From contig CAUUGH010000032.1 of the NCBI GenBank assembly GCA_963544755.1, positions 1 through 20,998 on the forward strand: a DNA stretch of 20,998 nucleotides, read 5' to 3'. Below are positions 6,192-14,788 of the stretch, in pieces. Numbering within the stretch: position 1 is the first letter of the stretch; every line of letters begins with the position of its first letter. The notes under the pieces are model-generated. The model had not been told where the DNA came from and ran no database searches. It saw only the letters and a list, made by a program, of their open reading frames with translations. Made by a program: the position numbers and the translations under genes. The stretch comes from Selenomonas sp963544755 (GTDB lineage Bacteria > Bacillota > Negativicutes > Selenomonadales > Selenomonadaceae).

Positions 6192-7469
6192 ATGAAAATT
6201 TTAGTCATCGGCAGCGGTGGGCGCGAGCACGCGCTTATTTGGAAACTCCACAAGAGCAAACAGACAAAAAAGCTCTATGCGATTCCCGGTAATCCGGGGA
6301 TTGCAGAAATTGCCGAATGTATGTCGCAAATTTCGCCGACGGATAATGCGGCGATCGTAGCCTTTTCCAAAGAAAACGGCATCGATCTCGTCGTCGTCGG
6401 CCCTGAAGCGCCGCTTGTAGGCGGCATCGTCGATGATCTAGCGGCGGCAGGCATCAAGGCGTTTGGGCCTACGAAACTTGCAGCAGAGATCGAAGGATCA
6501 AAGGCATTTTCCAAAAATCTCATGAAAAAGTATGCTATACCGACAGCAAAGTATGCGGTGTTTGTAGATGCCGCTGCTGCGCGTGCCTATGTCAAGGCAG
6601 AAGGTGCGCCCATCGTCATTAAAGCTGACGGTCTTGCAGCCGGTAAAGGTGTCATCGTCGCCATGAGCGAAGCGCAAGCAATCAGTGCAATCGACGCGAT
6701 CATGGAAGATAAAGCCTTTGGCAAAGCCGGCAGCCGCATCGTCATTGAAGAATTTATGGCAGGCGAAGAGGTTTCCATCCTTGCCTTTACCGACGGCAAG
6801 ACGATCCGTACGATGCTGCCGGCACAAGATCATAAACGTGCCTACGATGGCGACAAAGGTCCAAATACAGGCGGTATGGGGGCTTATGCACCGGCTCTTG
6901 TCGCACCGCCTGCACTTGTCGCTGAAGTAGAGCATCGTATCTTAGAGCCGACGATCCGTGCAATGGCTAAAGAAGGCAGAATCTACAAGGGCTGTCTTTA
7001 CGCAGGACTCATGGTGACGGCAAACGGCGTGAAGGTCGTAGAATTTAACTGCCGCTTCGGCGATCCTGAAACAGAAGTCATTTTACCGCTCCTAAATAGC
7101 GATCTCGTAAATATCATGTTAGCGTGTGTCGATGGCAATTTGGCCGACGTAGATATTTCATGGAGCGACGGCGCTGCCGTAACCGTCTCCTTAGCAGCCG
7201 GCGGCTATCCGGGAGAATACCAAAGGGGCGCGAAAATCCAAGGCATTGCCGAAGCTGCAGAAAAAGGCTGCCTTGTCTTTCATGCCGGCACAGCAAAAAA
7301 AGCAGGCGATATCATAACAGTAGGCGGCCGCGTGCTAAACATCACCGCTAAAGCAAAAGACATAACATCAGCGGTAAAAAAAGCATACAGCGGCATCTCT
7401 TGTGTGCATTTCAAAGACGCATTTTACCGTAAAGACATAGCACATCGTGCATTAGAAAGGATGAGGTAA
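6192..7469 (+). CDS. purD: Phosphoribosylamine-glycine ligase (GAR synthetase, PurD)
   Basis: PurD joins phosphoribosylamine and glycine with ATP, the second step of the pathway. The 425-residue length is typical. It is an ATP-grasp enzyme with the N-terminal VIGSGGREHAL, VVVGPEAPL, the ATP-binding KADGLAAGKGV, EEFMAGEEVS, the DHKRAYDGDKGPNTGGMG loop, and the metal-binding EFNCRFGDPE. The ribosome binding site TAGGAG overlaps the purH stop. It is the last pur gene here, and the metalloprotease gene starts 4 nt after its stop. Confidence 0.97.
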   Translation: MKILVIGSGGREHALIWKLHKSKQTKKLYAIPGNPGIAEIAECMSQISPTDNAAIVAFSKENGIDLVVVGPEAPLVGGIVDDLAAAGIKAFGPTKLAAEIEGSKAFSKNLMKKYAIPTAKYAVFVDAAAARAYVKAEGAPIVIKADGLAAGKGVIVAMSEAQAISAIDAIMEDKAFGKAGSRIVIEEFMAGEEVSILAFTDGKTIRTMLPAQDHKRAYDGDKGPNTGGMGAYAPALVAPPALVAEVEHRILEPTIRAMAKEGRIYKGCLYAGLMVTANGVKVVEFNCRFGDPETEVILPLLNSDLVNIMLACVDGNLADVDISWSDGAAVTVSLAAGGYPGEYQRGAKIQGIAEAAEKGCLVFHAGTAKKAGDIITVGGRVLNITAKAKDITSAVKKAYSGISCVHFKDAFYRKDIAHRALERMR

Positions 7470-7473
7470 AAAG

Positions 7474-10434
7474 ATGAAACTAAACTTACAGGAAAATGAG
7501 ATCATTTATGGTTTTCGTTTACTAAAACAACAAGTGATCTCAGAAATTGATGCAGCAGGCTATGAATTTGTGCATGAAAAAAGCGGCGCACGTCTTTTCT
7601 TTTTAGAAAATAATGATGACAACAAAGTTTTTTCCATCAGCTTTCGCACGACACCTGCCGATGATACGGGGGTTGCACATATCGTCGAACATTCGGTTCT
7701 TTGCGGCTCTAGAAAGTATCCTCTAAAAGAACCATTCGTCGAGCTTATCAAAGGCTCGTTAAATACCTTCTTAAATGCCATAACTTTCCCTGATAAGACG
7801 ATGTACCCCGTAGCAAGCCGCAACGACAAGGATTTTCAAAATCTCATGGATGTCTACTTAGATGCTGTATTTTATCCGGCGATGAAAAAACAGCCTGAGA
7901 TCTTCGAGCAAGAAGCATGGCACTATGAGATCAAAAACGACAAAGAGCCGCTTTGTTACAGCGGTGTCGTCTACAACGAAATGAAGGGCGCACTTTCTTC
8001 TCCTTATAGCGTACTAGATCGCAAAGTAATGCTTTCTCTTTATCCGGATACGCCCTATAGCTTTGAGTCAGGCGGCGATCCTGAAGCCATTCCGACGCTA
8101 ACTTATGAGGGGTTTTGTGATTTTCATAGCCGCTACTATCATCCGTCAAACAGCTATATTTACCTCTACGGCGCACTTGACATTAAAGAAAAGCTCTCTT
8201 ATCTTGACCGCGAATATCTTGCCGCTTTTGACCGTATCGAGCCGCACTCTGAGATATCGTTGCAACAGCCCTTTAGCGATATGGTACGAAAAGAAGGCAG
8301 CTACCCTATCAGCGCGGGCGAAAAAGAATCGGAAAAGACCTTCTTAGCTCTTAGTTGGCTAGTTGGCAAAGCAGACGATGCCGAAGCGATGTTTGCCCTT
8401 GAAATTTTGCAGCACGCCCTCTTACAGACAGAAGCTGCCCCTCTCAAAAAAGTGCTGATGGATGCAAAACTCGGTAAAGATGTCAGCGTTTCTTTTGAAG
8501 ACTCGTTGCTCCAGCCTTATATGAGCATCACCATAACAGGCTCTAAGGCAGAATACGCCGATGAATTTTGTCGTTTAACAAAAGAGGCGATGAAAAACCT
8601 CGTCAAAGACGGCATAGATAAGACTTTGCTTGAAGCATCCATCAACCGCTTAGAGTTTAAGGCGCGTGAAGCAGACTTTGGCACGTTTCCCAAGGGGCTT
8701 GTCTACAATATCAAGCTCATGAACAGTTGGCTTTACGACGCTGATCCAACTTTGTATCTTTATTACGAAGAGCTTTTCCAAAAGATGCGAGAAGGGCTAA
8801 AGAGCCGCTACTTTGAAGATGTATTAGAAAAATTTTTCCTAAAGAACACACACTGCTCGCTCGTCGTTTTAAAGCCAAGCAAAACACTTGCCGCAGAGCG
8901 CGACGCAGCACTTGCCGCAGAGCTTGAAAAAAAGAAGCAAGCGTTTACAAAAGAAGAGATTACGCACATTATAGAGATGAACAAGCGTCTTAAAGCGCGC
9001 CAAGAAAGCCCCGAAACGCCGGAAGCCTTAGCTACAATCCCACTCTTAGAGCTTTCAGACATCAAAAAAGACGTAGAAACGCTGCCGCTAACAGAGCGTT
9101 CGCTAGAAGGCTGCAAAGTGCTTTTTACCGATCTCTTTACAAACAAGATCGCCTACATAAATCTTTACTTCGATGCCAAAAGCGTGCCACAAGAAAATAT
9201 CCCACACCTTTTCCTGCTTAGAGAGCTTTTGAGTGCAGTAGATACAAAAAACCACACCTATGCCGATTTATCAAACCTTGCAAACCTCAATACAGGAGGC
9301 ATATCTTATGAAAACTCTGCTATGGTCTTAAACGGCGAGCCGGATTCTTGTATGCCGATATTTCGCGTACGCGCACGCGCCTTTGTTCGTAAGCTGCCGG
9401 AGCTTTTTTCGCTGCTTTTAGAAATCTTGACCAAAAGCGAATTTACAGACAAAAAGCGCCTCGAAGAGCTTTGCGGACAATGCCGCGCCAGCTTAGAAGC
9501 GCAGCTTATGAGTGCATCGCCGCGCAGCATGGCTTCGCGCATCGCTTCTTACCTATCGCCTGCAGGTGCTTATAACGAGCAGGCAGTGCTTTCTTTTTAT
9601 AACTTCATCGCTGATCTTAGCGATCACTTTGAAGAGCGATTCGAAGAACTTCAAAAGACGCTTGCGAATCTTTTGAAGCTAGTATTTACGAAAGAAGGCT
9701 TAACCATCGGCGTTACACTTTCTGATGCAGAGTACAGCGCTTTTTCTAAAGAAGCCGCCAACTTTTGCCGCCGGCTGCCACAAAAAAAGGCTGCACCGCA
9801 AAAATACCGCTTTGATATACGCGCCAAAAATGAAGGACTTCTCTCAGCAAGCCGCGTACAGTATGTAGGAAAAGCGGCAAACTTCCTGCACCTTGGCTTT
9901 TGCTATACGGGCAGTATGAACGTCTTAGAAACAATCCTTCGCTATGACTACTTTTGGACAAAGATCCGCGTACAAGGCGGCGCTTATGGCGCGTCTACAC
10001 AATTTAGCCGCAGCGGTCTAATGTTCTTTGGCTCGTATCGCGACCCGAACCTAAAAGAAACACTTGCTGTATTTGACAAGACGGCAGAGTATCTGGCAAA
10101 TTTTAATGTTTCTGATCGCGAAATGACAAAATTCATCATTGGCACAATAAGCACGCTTGATACGCCACGCACGCCGCAGCTCAAGGGGCTTGCCGCCCAA
10201 GACGGCTTCTTGCGCCATATAACTAAAGCTGATCGGCAAAAAGAGCGCGATGAGATCTTAGCAACGCGTCAAGAAGATGTCCGCGCCTTAGCAACTGTCG
10301 TCGATACCTGCATGAAGAAAAATATCCTCTGCGTTTTCGGTAACGAAGATAAAATAAAAGAGCATAAAGAGCTTTTCTGCGAGCTAATACCAGTCTTAGG
10401 CAGCCCTCAAACTAAAAAAGAAGCGATACAATAA
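7474..10434 (+). CDS. M16C-family zinc metalloprotease (PreP/insulinase type)
   Basis: This 986-residue protein has the length and layout of the M16C presequence-protease family: two homologous halves joined by a helical linker near residues 480-520. The inverted zinc motif HxxEH is His69-Ile-Val-Glu72-His73, followed by the family stretch SVLCGSRKYPLKEPF and LNAITFPDKTMYPVAS. Glu169 in VVYNEMKG is the expected third zinc ligand. The C-terminal half keeps VQGGAYGASTQFSRSG, typical of the substrate-binding region. There is no signal peptide, so it is probably cytoplasmic and degrades peptides, including cleaved signal peptides; that role is inferred from relatives. The ribosome binding site AAAGGATGAGG lies in the end of purD, so the gene is co-transcribed with the pur operon. 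Confidence 0.93.
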   Translation: MKLNLQENEIIYGFRLLKQQVISEIDAAGYEFVHEKSGARLFFLENNDDNKVFSISFRTTPADDTGVAHIVEHSVLCGSRKYPLKEPFVELIKGSLNTFLNAITFPDKTMYPVASRNDKDFQNLMDVYLDAVFYPAMKKQPEIFEQEAWHYEIKNDKEPLCYSGVVYNEMKGALSSPYSVLDRKVMLSLYPDTPYSFESGGDPEAIPTLTYEGFCDFHSRYYHPSNSYIYLYGALDIKEKLSYLDREYLAAFDRIEPHSEISLQQPFSDMVRKEGSYPISAGEKESEKTFLALSWLVGKADDAEAMFALEILQHALLQTEAAPLKKVLMDAKLGKDVSVSFEDSLLQPYMSITITGSKAEYADEFCRLTKEAMKNLVKDGIDKTLLEASINRLEFKAREADFGTFPKGLVYNIKLMNSWLYDADPTLYLYYEELFQKMREGLKSRYFEDVLEKFFLKNTHCSLVVLKPSKTLAAERDAALAAELEKKKQAFTKEEITHIIEMNKRLKARQESPETPEALATIPLLELSDIKKDVETLPLTERSLEGCKVLFTDLFTNKIAYINLYFDAKSVPQENIPHLFLLRELLSAVDTKNHTYADLSNLANLNTGGISYENSAMVLNGEPDSCMPIFRVRARAFVRKLPELFSLLLEILTKSEFTDKKRLEELCGQCRASLEAQLMSASPRSMASRIASYLSPAGAYNEQAVLSFYNFIADLSDHFEERFEELQKTLANLLKLVFTKEGLTIGVTLSDAEYSAFSKEAANFCRRLPQKKAAPQKYRFDIRAKNEGLLSASRVQYVGKAANFLHLGFCYTGSMNVLETILRYDYFWTKIRVQGGAYGASTQFSRSGLMFFGSYRDPNLKETLAVFDKTAEYLANFNVSDREMTKFIIGTISTLDTPRTPQLKGLAAQDGFLRHITKADRQKERDEILATRQEDVRALATVVDTCMKKNILCVFGNEDKIKEHKELFCELIPVLGSPQTKKEAIQ

Positions 10435-10616
10435 TTTCTACCGTCTTAGCGCAGCATTTTCATGCTGGCGGCAGCGATAAATCTGCCAAAGAGCCTCGTT
10501 ATTCATCTGAGGAACTACCTTTTTCCTGCGTTTTCTTGACTTTATCCACTCTGCGTGCAATAATGAAGCCAAACGCTTTATTTCGCTGGGCAATATTGAG
10601 CAAGGGGGACAGCTAA
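10435..10616. other. Intergenic region between the protease gene and dapA
   Basis: These 182 nt hold two small hairpins, CAGCAT/ATGCTG (10452-10467) and GGCAG/CTGCC just after it. Neither has a T-tract, so I do not call a terminator for the pur/protease unit. The dapA promoter and ribosome binding site (AAGGGGG, 10604-10610) occupy the right half. No convincing coding sequence is visible. Confidence 0.5.
10536..10564 (+). promoter_or_regulatory. Promoter of dapA and the downstream secreted protein
   Basis: TTGACT at 10536-10541 (five of six consensus bases) and AATAAT at 10559-10564 (five of six) are separated by exactly 17 nt. The start is predicted near 10571, about 46 nt before the dapA ATG. 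Confidence 0.65.
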
Positions 10617-11504
10617 ATGAAAGAACCAATCTTTACTGGTGCAGGCGTTGCCGTCATTACACCGTTTACGGAAGATGGCGTAAACTTTGAAGAATTTGCT
10701 CGCATCATTGAAGATCAGATCGCAGGCTCTACAGATGCTATCATTGTTACGGGAACGACCGGTGAAGCTGCCGCTATGGACGATAAAGAGCATAAAGAAG
10801 CTATCCGATTCGTCGTCAAAACGGTCAACAGACGCATCCCCGTCATCGCCGGCACAGGCTCTAACGACACAAACTATGCGATTCAGCTTTCACAATATGC
10901 AGAAAAAGTCGGTGCAGACGGTCTTTTGCTCGTGACGCCTTACTATAACAAGTGTACACAGGACGGTCTTGTTAAGCATTTTTTAAAAATCGCCGATAAT
11001 GTCAACATCCCGATCATCGTCTATAACGTGCCGTCACGCACAGGTGTCAACATCTTGCCGATAACGTACGCGCAGCTTTCCGAGCATCCGCGCATCAACG
11101 CGACAAAAGAGGCAAGCGGCAGTCTTTCAGCCATAGTACGCATACGAAAGGCGTGCGGCGATGCGCTAAACATCTACTCCGGCAACGACGACGAGATAGT
11201 GCCGATCCTCTCAGTCGGCGGCAAAGGTGTCATATCTGTCCTTTCTAATGTAGCGCCTAAAGTGACGCATGATATGTGTCAACTCTATTTTGAAGGCAAA
11301 GTTCAAGAGGCTGCAAAGATTCAGATCGACTATATGGACTTAATTGATGCACTTTTCTTAGAGGTCAACCCGATTCCTGTCAAGACGGCGATGCGACTTA
11401 TGGGCTATAAGACCGGTCATTTGCGTATGCCGCTTTCAGATCTCTGCTCGGCTCATTTAGAAACATTAAAAAAGGCTTTGCGCCGCCACGGTATCTGGCA
11501 GTGA
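10617..11504 (+). CDS. dapA: 4-hydroxy-tetrahydrodipicolinate synthase (DapA)
   Basis: DapA condenses pyruvate with aspartate semialdehyde, the committed step to diaminopimelate and lysine. The 295-residue TIM-barrel length is typical. Visible active-site features are Thr47-Thr48 in GTTGEAAAM, the Tyr in TPYYNK (about 109), Tyr136 in VYNVPSRTG with Arg141, and the Schiff-base Lys164 in ATKEASG. GGGGG at 10606-10610 precedes the ATG. No other lysine genes are nearby. The secreted-protein gene starts 20 nt after the stop and shares the transcript. Confidence 0.96.
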   Translation: MKEPIFTGAGVAVITPFTEDGVNFEEFARIIEDQIAGSTDAIIVTGTTGEAAAMDDKEHKEAIRFVVKTVNRRIPVIAGTGSNDTNYAIQLSQYAEKVGADGLLLVTPYYNKCTQDGLVKHFLKIADNVNIPIIVYNVPSRTGVNILPITYAQLSEHPRINATKEASGSLSAIVRIRKACGDALNIYSGNDDEIVPILSVGGKGVISVLSNVAPKVTHDMCQLYFEGKVQEAAKIQIDYMDLIDALFLEVNPIPVKTAMRLMGYKTGHLRMPLSDLCSAHLETLKKALRRHGIWQ

Positions 11505-11524
11505 TTTTTACGGAGGAAAATCTT

Positions 11525-12079
11525 ATGAAAAACCTTATCCAAGCAGTGCTTTTCATCTGCTTGATGCTTCTTAATATGCAAAGTGCTTTAGCTAACGCCG
11601 ACAAGATCACGATACCTGAAGATGCTGATCTGGTAAGCATCAAGCGTCTTGCGCTTGCCGCGCCGCTATATACGCCTACGAAAGGTGCGCCGTCGAAAAA
11701 AGAACTTTTAGACGCTATGTATGATGCAAGCTCTGTAGCAAGAAGCTATGTGCTTTCCTACGACATGGTCGCTGCCGATATTCAAAATAACACGAGCATA
11801 AACATAAACGCACTTGATCGCCGTCAAGCGGCGAAAGTCTACAAAGAACATATAGCTGAAAGTGCTGATGCCTATGTTGTCTTGACGGTTGCAAACAATA
11901 GCCGCATCGTATTTTTCTTCGACATCTATCGTTCCGGTACGAATGAGCTTCTCTACACATATCAGATAGTGGCAAATAAAGGTGAAGAGGCTAATACAGC
12001 CATGTATAAAATGCTCTCTGAGCAATTTTACAAGAACTTTGAGCGTTCGGCAAACGAACAGGCAAAAGCTAAAAAATAA
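11525..12079 (+). CDS. Small secreted protein of unknown function
   Basis: With the ATG at 11525 (GGAGG at 11512-11516, 8 nt upstream) the product has 184 residues. It begins with a classic signal peptide: Lys2, a hydrophobic core of residues 4-18, and Ala-Leu-Ala at 21-23 as the signal peptidase I site. There is no lipobox cysteine at the cleavage point. The mature part is about 160 residues, mixed alpha/beta, with no cysteines. It contains the segment SADAYVVLTVANNSRIVFFFDIY and a basic C-terminal tail. I do not recognise the family. In a diderm host it would be periplasmic or exported. A longer frame from 11501 lacks a ribosome binding site and would spoil the signal peptide. It shares the dapA transcript and ends just before a strong terminator. 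Confidence 0.78.
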   Translation: MKNLIQAVLFICLMLLNMQSALANADKITIPEDADLVSIKRLALAAPLYTPTKGAPSKKELLDAMYDASSVARSYVLSYDMVAADIQNNTSININALDRRQAAKVYKEHIAESADAYVVLTVANNSRIVFFFDIYRSGTNELLYTYQIVANKGEEANTAMYKMLSEQFYKNFERSANEQAKAKK

Positions 12080-12085
12080 AAAATA

Positions 12086-12124
12086 CTAAAAAGCGTCCCT
12101 TGCGCGTAAGGGACGCTTTTTTAG
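12086..12124. terminator. Bidirectional intrinsic terminator
   Basis: The arms 12086-12101 and 12108-12124 pair through CTAAAAAGCGTCCCTT and AAGGGACGC plus the T-run, with the 6-nt loop GCGCGT. One strand ends in T6 and the other in T5. It closes the dapA transcript and can also serve the convergent glycosyltransferase gene, whose stop lies at 12193. Confidence 0.92.
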
Positions 12125-12192
12125 TGACATTTAGCTTCTTCAATGCGCTGTCATGAACTTTTTGGTTAAGACAAGGCAATACAATCGCCTAA

Positions 12193-12942
12193 TTAACGCG
12201 CAAAATAAAGCGGCTTGATCTTGGCAGATTCTGCAACAGATTCCGTGATGCAGCCCGTTCGCACCATGGCATCTAGCACAATAAGCTGACGCTTCTTTGA
12301 GAGCATGAAATCGACATAGGGCGAGTAGGCAGAAGGAGCGTTCGGTATGCCTGCAAGCATCGAAGTCTCCGGAAGATCAAGCTCCTGCGGCTCTTTGTCA
12401 AAGTAGCCGACAGATGCTTCATACACGCCGTAAAATCCCGATCCAAAATAGATAGTATTTAGATATAATTCTAAGATCTCAGACTTAGAATAATTCATTT
12501 CAAGATCAAGAGCCAAAAGCACTTCTTCGATCTTTCGTTCAAGAGATTGTTCGTCAGATAAAAAAAGATTTTTGGCAAGTTGCTGCGTGATCGTACTTGC
12601 ACCTTCTTCGATACGACCATACTGCAAATTTACAAGCATCGCTCGTGCGATCGCCTCGATGTCAAAGCCACAATGTACATAAAAGCGGCTGTCTTCGACG
12701 GCGACGATAGCTTCAAGAAGCGAATTTGGAATCTCGTTTATAGACACATAATGCTCACGCTGGCGCACGCGCTCGGCGACAGCATCGCGCAAAAAGATAA
12801 GACGGCGCACTTCTTCTCCCTTGGGTATGGAATCAAAAAGCGATAGGTGAAAGATCGCTGTGTTGCTCGTTACTAGAAAGGCAAGGCAAAATACGGTAAT
12901 GAGAAATATTAAAAAACGCAAGAGCCGCTTGAGTTTCTTCAT
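12193..12942 (-). CDS. Monofunctional peptidoglycan glycosyltransferase (GT51)
   Basis: This enzyme polymerises lipid II into glycan strands at the outer face of the inner membrane. It is a 249-residue protein with a basic start and one membrane anchor (about residues 8-25). The GT51 domain follows with its motifs in order: VEDSRFYVHCGFD with catalytic Glu83, EGASTITQQLAKN (112-125), RKIEE (136-140), KSEILELYLN (153-162), GFYGVYEASVGYFDKE, and ETSMLAGIPNAPSAY. No transpeptidase domain follows, so it is of the MtgA/Mgt type. GGAGG (12961-12957) lies 14 nt before the ATG, longer than usual, but no other in-frame start fits better. A promoter is visible just upstream. Confidence 0.9.
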   Translation of the reverse strand: MKKLKRLLRFLIFLITVFCLAFLVTSNTAIFHLSLFDSIPKGEEVRRLIFLRDAVAERVRQREHYVSINEIPNSLLEAIVAVEDSRFYVHCGFDIEAIARAMLVNLQYGRIEEGASTITQQLAKNLFLSDEQSLERKIEEVLLALDLEMNYSKSEILELYLNTIYFGSGFYGVYEASVGYFDKEPQELDLPETSMLAGIPNAPSAYSPYVDFMLSKKRQLIVLDAMVRTGCITESVAESAKIKPLYFAR

Positions 12943-12973
12943 GATGACAAAAGCGTCCTCCTTTGATTCAACA

Positions 12974-13001
12974 ATGATATATTAAAGCGACGTTATGTTA
13001 A
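12974..13001 (-). promoter_or_regulatory. Promoter of the GT51 gene
   Basis: On the minus strand TTAACA (13001-12996) and TATCAT (12979-12974) each match five of six consensus bases, with a 16-nt spacer. The start would be near 12967, directly before the GGAGG at 12961-12957. This gives the gene expression independent of cobD-cobC, which lies 116 nt upstream. Confidence 0.5.
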
Positions 13002-13057
13002 GAAAACGCTAATAAATTCAGCCAACCATCTGCACAAATCAAGGCTATTTCATTTTA

Positions 13058-13690
13058 TCAGTTTTTTCTTAAGGCGTCCGCAAGATGTTTTAGATGCGCT
13101 GTGTTATTTACATAATCAACAGTAAAATGATCGCCGCCGTGCATTAGACGACTGACGGCTGTATTGCCTTGTCTGATGCGAAAGACGTATCTAAGCGGTA
13201 TATGAAGGACGTAAGTTAAGATAGTTCGCAAAAATGCTCCATGTGCTACAAGAACGATATTTTCACCTGTATGTGCCGCAGTGATTTGCTCTAATGTGCG
13301 TGAGGCTCGTTCTTCTACCTCTTGAAAGCTCTCACCGGCGGGTGGTTTGATTTCATCAGGCGTAAATAAAATTTGCTTTTCTGCAAAAGGCCATCTAGTC
13401 TTGATCTCGTCGAAGGTCATGCCTTCCCACGCCCCGAAATTCATTTCGCGCAATTTATATGTTTCTCTTACCTTACAGCCGAAGCGTTTGGCTATATAGC
13501 TTGCGGTCAATGCAGCTCGCTGCAAGTCACTTGAATAGACGGCATCAATTTTTTCTGCCGGAAAATACTCAGCAAGACATTTTGCCTGCTGTATGCCCAT
13601 TTCTGTAAGAGTAACGTCAGAATGTCCTTGAAAACGTCCACTGACATTCCACTCAGTCAAGCCATGGCGAACGAGATAAATCTTTGTCAT
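13058..13690 (-). CDS. cobC: Histidine phosphatase, probable alpha-ribazole phosphatase (CobC)
   Basis: This 210-residue protein belongs to the histidine phosphatase (phosphoglycerate mutase-like) superfamily. The catalytic residues are visible: Arg8-His9-Gly10 in LVRHGLTEWN, Arg58 in SSDLQRA, Glu82 in LREMNFGAWEG, and His150 in LVAHGAFLR. The superfamily alone does not define the substrate. Its ATG overlaps the stop of the cobD-like gene by 4 nt (ATGA), and CobC and CobD both act in the late steps of cobalamin synthesis. That makes removal of the phosphate from alpha-ribazole phosphate the best inference. A general sugar-phosphate or phosphoglycerate phosphatase remains possible. Confidence 0.8.
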   Translation of the reverse strand: MTKIYLVRHGLTEWNVSGRFQGHSDVTLTEMGIQQAKCLAEYFPAEKIDAVYSSDLQRAALTASYIAKRFGCKVRETYKLREMNFGAWEGMTFDEIKTRWPFAEKQILFTPDEIKPPAGESFQEVEERASRTLEQITAAHTGENIVLVAHGAFLRTILTYVLHIPLRYVFRIRQGNTAVSRLMHGGDHFTVDYVNNTAHLKHLADALRKN

Positions 13691-14772
13691 AGTGTACTAC
13701 ATTCCTTCCAAAATGCCTGCATTTCTCTAAGTAAGTGTTCGTTTTCCGTGCGTAAACGTACAGCTATACGCAAATATGCTCCCTCTAAGCCTACATAATT
13801 GCTGCAATCGCGCAGCAAGATGCCTTTTTTTCGCAAATACATAAAAAGACGCTGCAAAAAAACCTTCCCTTGACGCAAACGAAAAAAAATAAAATTTGCT
13901 GTAGGCGTAAATATTTCTACACCCGGCAATTTTTTAAGTTCGGAAACTAAAAAAGCCTGTTCTTTTTGTATAATATGGCGCGATTCGTCTTGATATTTTA
14001 CATCAAAAAGTGCGGCAATACCAGCCATCTGTGCAAGAACATTCACATTCCAGACATCCTTGCCCATCTCTAAGAGTCGACAAATTGCCGCTTCAGCAAC
14101 GCCAAAGCCCAGACGCAGCCCGGGCAGGGCAAAAATTTTCGTCATGGATTGTACTACCAAAAGATGCCGATATTTTTTAGTTAAGTGCCGCACTGTGTAT
14201 TCTTCGCGGTCTTTACAAAAATCCAGGAACGATTCGTCTACAACAACCCACACGCCAAATGCTTCTGCTCTTTTAATTAGCTCACACAATTCTTCTTTCA
14301 GCAATAGTCCGCCTGTCGGATTGTTCGGACTGCAAAGTATAACAGCATCAAAAGCCGCAAGCTGTACTAATGCTTTTTTTACATCAAATGAAAAGCCCTG
14401 CTGTCGGTTCAGCAGAAAATATGAAACATCAGCGCCTGCGGCTTTTGCAGCTCGCTCATATTCGCTAAAAGATGGCACAGGCAAAAGGACGCGCCGTGGG
14501 CGTATGGTATAAAAAAAGCAATAAAAAAGTTCAGTCGCGCCGTTAGCGAGTATAATGTTTTCCTGCGGCACGTTATAAAAAGAAGCGATCGCTTCTCGCA
14601 AGTGCTGCGCTTTAGGATCAGGATAGCAGATAACTTTTTCTACGTTAGAAATGATGGCTGCACGCACTAAAGGGGAAAGCCCTAGAGGATTAATGTTTGC
14701 ACTAAAATCAAGCCATGCTTTTTTAGTCGGGCAATCTTCGTAGATATTTCCCCCGTGTTCATACTTTTTCAG
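13687..14772 (-). CDS. cobD: Threonine-phosphate decarboxylase (CobD-like PLP enzyme), CTG start
   Basis: This is a fold-type I PLP enzyme of the HisC/CobD group. CobD decarboxylates L-threonine phosphate to the aminopropanol phosphate linker of cobalamin. Visible features are SPNNPTGG (Asn150-151), Asp179 in VVVDESF, the PLP Lys212 in SMTKIFALPGLRLG, and Arg220. The frame has no stop from 14792 down to 13689. The conserved CobD N-terminus (YEHGGNIYE, then LDFSANINPLG) lies upstream of the first GTG (14667), and no ATG, GTG or TTG precedes it in frame. The only sensible start is CTG at 14772, placed 8 nt after AAGGAGAG (14788-14781), giving 361 residues beginning (M)KKYEHGG. HisC proper is the alternative, but the HGGN opening and the CobC partner favour CobD. 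No B12 riboswitch is visible upstream. Confidence 0.85.
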   Translation of the reverse strand: MKKYEHGGNIYEDCPTKKAWLDFSANINPLGLSPLVRAAIISNVEKVICYPDPKAQHLREAIASFYNVPQENIILANGATELFYCFFYTIRPRRVLLPVPSFSEYERAAKAAGADVSYFLLNRQQGFSFDVKKALVQLAAFDAVILCSPNNPTGGLLLKEELCELIKRAEAFGVWVVVDESFLDFCKDREEYTVRHLTKKYRHLLVVQSMTKIFALPGLRLGFGVAEAAICRLLEMGKDVWNVNVLAQMAGIAALFDVKYQDESRHIIQKEQAFLVSELKKLPGVEIFTPTANFIFFRLRQGKVFLQRLFMYLRKKGILLRDCSNYVGLEGAYLRIAVRLRTENEHLLREMQAFWKECSTL

Positions 14773-14780
14773 AGTCTTTT

Positions 14781-14788
14781 CTCTCCTT
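14781..14788 (-). promoter_or_regulatory. Ribosome binding site that defines the CTG start of cobD
   Basis: AAGGAGAG on the minus strand is a strong anti-16S match. It is followed by AAAAGACT and then the CTG at 14772-14770. The in-frame TAG just upstream (14796-14794) rules out a start further back. No standard start codon lies within reach in this frame. Confidence 0.7.

Noticed and set aside
6498..6935. A 145-codon open frame antisense to purD.
   Set aside because: It lies fully inside an unmistakable purD frame, has no ribosome binding site of note and an implausible Cys/His-rich composition.
14060..14512. A 150-codon open frame antisense to cobD.
   Set aside because: It is a shadow of the conserved PLP-enzyme frame, with low-complexity Ser/Arg composition and no sign of its own start signals.
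13687..14667. The CobD-like protein starting at GTG 14667.
   Set aside because: This start would remove the conserved HGGN and DFSANINPLG segments that are read in the same frame upstream, and it has no good ribosome binding site.
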